64,000 nucleotides of DNA from Novosphingobium lentum NBRC 107847 (GTDB lineage: Bacteria; Pseudomonadota; Alphaproteobacteria; Sphingomonadales; Sphingomonadaceae). Positions 61,638 to 64,000 of this stretch are shown one piece after another; within the stretch, counting starts at the first letter, position 1, and each line of letters starts with the position of its first letter. The stretch covers positions 1-64,000 of the forward strand of contig NZ_BCTW01000012.1 in the NCBI RefSeq assembly GCF_001590965.1, given 5' to 3'. Position numbers and translations under genes: made by a program. The notes below the pieces were generated by a model that was not told the origin of the DNA, did no database searches, and saw only the letters and a program-made list of their open reading frames with translations.

Positions 61638-62117
61638 ATGGACAATCCCCCACCCCCGCCTCCTGCCCGTTCGCCGTGGGCGCAGGATTCGGGTTTCGAT
61701 CCGGTCAAGGCCGCGGCCATCCTCAGCAGTTACGGGCACGGCGGTTTCCTCGGCATGCGCTACGAAGCGCACGGGCCGGACTGGATCGAGCTGGGGCTCG
61801 ACTGGCGCGAGGATCTGGTCGGCATGGCCGAAACCGGCGTGCTCGCCTCGGGCCCGATCATCAGCCTGCTCGATAACGCCACCTCGCTGGCGGTGTGGAT
61901 CCGGCGCGGCGCGTTCATGCCGCAAGTCACGCTGGACTTGCGGATCGATTATGTCCGCGCCGCGATTCCCGGCAAGGCGATCGTCGCGCGCGGCGAATGC
62001 TACCAGCTGAAACGCAGCGTCGGCTTCGTGCGCGGCATCGCGCATGACGGCGACCCCGCCGATCCGGTGGCGCATGCCACCGGCGTGTTCATGCTGCTCG
62101 GCGCCGACGGCGCATGA
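61638..62117 (+). CDS. PaaI-type hot-dog thioesterase, first copy
   Basis: Acyl-CoA thioesterase-like protein of 159 residues with a hot-dog fold. The helix region MAETGVLASGPIISLLDNAT contains the acidic residue but no HGG motif; DLRIDYVRAAIPGKAIVARG is the usual second half. Substrate unknown. It is followed by a second member of the same family with an ATGA overlap. Confidence 0.87.
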   Translation: MDNPPPPPPARSPWAQDSGFDPVKAAAILSSYGHGGFLGMRYEAHGPDWIELGLDWREDLVGMAETGVLASGPIISLLDNATSLAVWIRRGAFMPQVTLDLRIDYVRAAIPGKAIVARGECYQLKRSVGFVRGIAHDGDPADPVAHATGVFMLLGADGA

Positions 62118-62551
62118 GCGATCCCGCCTCGCCCGTCGATCCTGCGGACATCACCGCGCAGCTGCCGCCGTATGCGCGCGCACTGGGCATCGCGGTCGAT
62201 CGCATCGAACACGGCATACCGATGCTGATGGTCGATTTCGACAACCGCATCCGGGGCCGCCCCGGGTTCCTCCACGGCGGCGCGATCGGCGGCCTGCTCG
62301 AGATGGCGGCGATCGCCGCGCTGCAGGCTGAACTGCGCCGCGACGGCGGGCTGCTGAAATTGAAGCCGGTCAACATCAGCCTGGAATACATGCGCGGCGG
62401 CACCGTGCAGCGCACTTACGCGATCGGCCGGGTGACCCGCGCCGGGCGCCGCGTCGCCAATGTCAGCGCCGAAGCCTGGCAGGACAACCGCGAAAAACCG
62501 ATCGCGAGCTGCTGGATGAACTTCCTGCTGTCCCCCAAGGATCAGGCTTGA
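62114..62551 (+). CDS. PaaI-type hot-dog thioesterase, second copy
   Basis: Hot-dog protein of 145 residues with the classic FLHGGAIGGLLEMAAIAALQ helix and ISLEYMRGGTVQRTYAIGRV sheet. Because it overlaps the first copy, the two may form a hetero-oligomer. Only this copy has the HGG motif, so the paralogues have diverged in the active site. Confidence 0.87.
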   Translation: MSDPASPVDPADITAQLPPYARALGIAVDRIEHGIPMLMVDFDNRIRGRPGFLHGGAIGGLLEMAAIAALQAELRRDGGLLKLKPVNISLEYMRGGTVQRTYAIGRVTRAGRRVANVSAEAWQDNREKPIASCWMNFLLSPKDQA

Positions 62552-62567
62552 CCTGAGACCGGCGGCG

Positions 62568-63347
62568 TCAGTTACCCGAATGCCGCAGGATCACCACCAG
62601 CCCCTCGCCCGGAACCGCACCGCCCGCGGGAATCCGCACGGCATCGGCGCGCGCGCGCGTCAGGATCGCAGGCGGAATTCCCGCATCGTGGACCAGCGCA
62701 TCGGCCTGCCCCAGCAGCCGCGCCTCGCGCAGCGTCAGGTCGTCGGGGTCGTCGCTGCGCAGCGTGATCTCCACCGGCGCGACATGCTGGCTGTGCGCGC
62801 CGTCAAGCCAGCCTGCCACCTGCCCGGCCGCATCGGCGCGCAGCACATCGAGCGGCCCGCCGTCTTCGAGCGCCGCATCGAGCGCGCGCCGACGGTCGGA
62901 TGCTTCGGGGAACCGTGCCCTCAACCCCGCCCGCGCGGCGTGGAGCGCATCGGCCAGTGCGCCCAGCCCTTGCGGCAGCAGCCGCTCCAGCCGTAGCCGT
63001 ACCGCCTTGGCCAGCCCGGCAGACGCGCCGCCAGTGCCCACCGCGATCAGCACCGGCGCGCGATCGACCAGCGAGGGCACGGTGAAATCGCACAGCTCGG
63101 GCCGGTCGGTGGCATTGACCAGCAACCCGGCGCAGCGCAGCCGGATCACGTCGCCCTCCACCGCCTGCGGATTGTCGTGCGCCACAAACGCCAGCCGCGC
63201 GCCGCGATCGACGCCTTGCTGGATGTCGGTGACGATCTCGCCGCCCGCGCGCGTCACCAGCCGTCGCTTGGCCGCCGCCGCCTCACCCTCGCCCAGCACG
63301 ATCACCGGCTGGCCTGCGATCCGGTGGAACAGGGGCAGGCTCAGCAT
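62568..63347 (-). CDS. Siroheme synthase (CysG dehydrogenase/ferrochelatase) with SUMT remnant
   Basis: Protein of 259 residues. Residues 1-110 are the NAD-binding precorrin-2 dehydrogenase/sirohydrochlorin ferrochelatase domain (PVIVLGEGEAAAAKRRLVTR, then LLVNATDRPELCDFTVPSLV). Residues 110-185 are the CysG dimerisation region. The tail (DDPDDLTLREARLLGQADAL, then VHDAGIPPAILTRARADAVR) clearly resembles the start of a uroporphyrinogen methyltransferase but stops after about 50 residues. The catalytic methyltransferase must be elsewhere. The gene follows lysA by 13 bases. Confidence 0.88.
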   Translation of the reverse strand: MLSLPLFHRIAGQPVIVLGEGEAAAAKRRLVTRAGGEIVTDIQQGVDRGARLAFVAHDNPQAVEGDVIRLRCAGLLVNATDRPELCDFTVPSLVDRAPVLIAVGTGGASAGLAKAVRLRLERLLPQGLGALADALHAARAGLRARFPEASDRRRALDAALEDGGPLDVLRADAAGQVAGWLDGAHSQHVAPVEITLRSDDPDDLTLREARLLGQADALVHDAGIPPAILTRARADAVRIPAGGAVPGEGLVVILRHSGN

Positions 63348-63360
63348 CGGCTCCGTGTCC

Positions 63361-64000
63361 TCAATCGAGCCATTCGGGCACGCGTTCCGCCGCCAGGATC
63401 GTCGCCGGCTCGATCCGGTCGGCGACCACGGCCCAGCGCGCGCCGTCGACCATCACTTCGGGCACCAGCGCGCGGCTGTTGTACGTGCTGGCCATCGTCG
63501 CGCCATAGGCGCCGGCGGTGCGGAACACCGCGAGATCGCCCGCCACCACGCGGTCGATCTCGCGCCCCATCGCGAACGTGTCGCTCGATTCGCAGATCGG
63601 GCCGACGATGTTGCCCAGCATCCGCTCGCCCGACGGGCTCACCGCAACGAAATCGTGCCACGCATCGTAAAGCGCGGGCCGCGCCAGATCGTTCATCGCC
63701 GCATCGACCACCACGAACGGGTTGGCCGCGCCCTGCTTCACGCGGATCACGCGGGTCAGCAGCACGCCGGTGTTGCCCGCGATCACCCGCCCCGGCTCGA
63801 ACATCAGCACCGCGTCCCAGCCTGCGGTGACGCGCGCGACCATCGCCGCATAGTCGGCCGGGCTGGGATACTCGTCGCCCGCCTTGTAGGGCACGCCGAT
63901 GCCGCCCCCCAGGTCCATGTGCGTCACCGTGTGGCCCGCGCCGCGAATGGCGCGCATCAGCCCGCCGATCTTGGTGAACGCGGCCTCGAGCGGGGCCAGG
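63361..64000 (-). CDS. lysA: Diaminopimelate decarboxylase, 3' part
   Basis: C-terminal 213 residues of LysA, the last step of lysine synthesis; the 5' end lies beyond the window. The PLP phosphate loop is HMDLGGGIGVPY, followed by MFEPGRVIAGN and VVDAAMNDLARPALY. The active-site Cys is in VGPICESSDTFA, and the Tyr in AYGATMASTYNSR. It is read before the siroheme gene, 13 bases away, and is the most upstream gene seen on this strand. Confidence 0.95.
   Translation of the reverse strand, partial: LAPLEAAFTKIGGLMRAIRGAGHTVTHMDLGGGIGVPYKAGDEYPSPADYAAMVARVTAGWDAVLMFEPGRVIAGNTGVLLTRVIRVKQGAANPFVVVDAAMNDLARPALYDAWHDFVAVSPSGERMLGNIVGPICESSDTFAMGREIDRVVAGDLAVFRTAGAYGATMASTYNSRALVPEVMVDGARWAVVADRIEPATILAAERVPEWLD

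Noticed and set aside
1..64000. tRNA, rRNA, tmRNA or other known structured RNA genes
   Set aside because: I looked for T-loop sequences and rRNA blocks in all gaps and found none I could support. A covariance-model search would be needed to exclude small RNAs.

Overview
The window is visibly G+C-rich, with G or C favoured at third codon positions. It reads as ordinary chromosome of an alphaproteobacterium, most likely of the order Sphingomonadales. The evidence is the gene content and order: phoH-ybeY-corC, mutY divergent from dciA-dsbA-smc, yfgM-bamB, the aa3 oxidase block ctaC-ctaD-ctaB-ctaG-ctaE-surf1-thrC, and pyrE-pdxJ-acpS-lepB. Short dispersed palindromes of a sphingomonad type also occur throughout. 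I see no rRNA, tRNA, CRISPR array, prophage or transposase. Almost every gene has a recognisable family.

Layout. 1-8.5 kb: a zincin-like protein, phoH-ybeY-corC, a LysR regulator, a VapBC-type toxin-antitoxin pair with a readable operator, a lone Anbu proteasome homologue, a cyclophilin and the magnesium channel MgtE. 8.6-18.5 kb: FrnE-like oxidoreductase, NudC, a Tat-exported serine hydrolase and MutY on the minus strand, then dciA, two DsbA-type oxidoreductases and smc on the plus strand. 18.5-25.7 kb: an AT-richer BrnTA pair, soxR with its operator facing a VOC protein, ubiA, rsmE, a large secreted DUF11-like protein, gshA and a monooxygenase. 25.8-31.8 kb: a methyltransferase-like membrane protein, bamB, a YfgM-like TPR protein, a glycosyltransferase and a hydrolase. 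31.9-40.8 kb: selO, astD, a lipoprotein, rarD, pyrC, ygfZ, a TetR regulator divergent from a PF10118 protein, and an acetyltransferase.

41-48.6 kb: the rplU-rpmA ribosomal operon with a readable promoter and terminator, two envelope proteins, moaA-moaD-moaE, a pteridine-reductase-like SDR with folB, a SAM methyltransferase and thrC. 48.8-55.6 kb: genes for cytochrome c oxidase subunits I-III and their assembly factors (haem O synthase, Cox11, SURF1, DUF983, a 60-residue membrane protein), read leftwards from a promoter near 55.6 kb. 55.9-62.6 kb: a tightly packed plus-strand run pyrE-pdxJ-acpS-lepB-perM-DUF3089-ruvX, then two hot-dog thioesterases. 62.6-64 kb: a siroheme synthase with a degenerate methyltransferase tail, and the 3' part of lysA.

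Many neighbours overlap by ATGA, GTGA, TTGA or TGATG, which implies translational coupling. The most unusual features are small: nine copies of a 24-bp palindrome, three of them translated inside lepB; a second palindromic family that enters ygfZ in frame; a terminator hairpin whose 3' arm is also the ribosome-binding site of ctaB; a probable leaderless promoter overlapping two palindromes at the TetR/PF10118 divergence; and a progressive tandem repeat in front of bamB. I found no clearly new multi-gene system.
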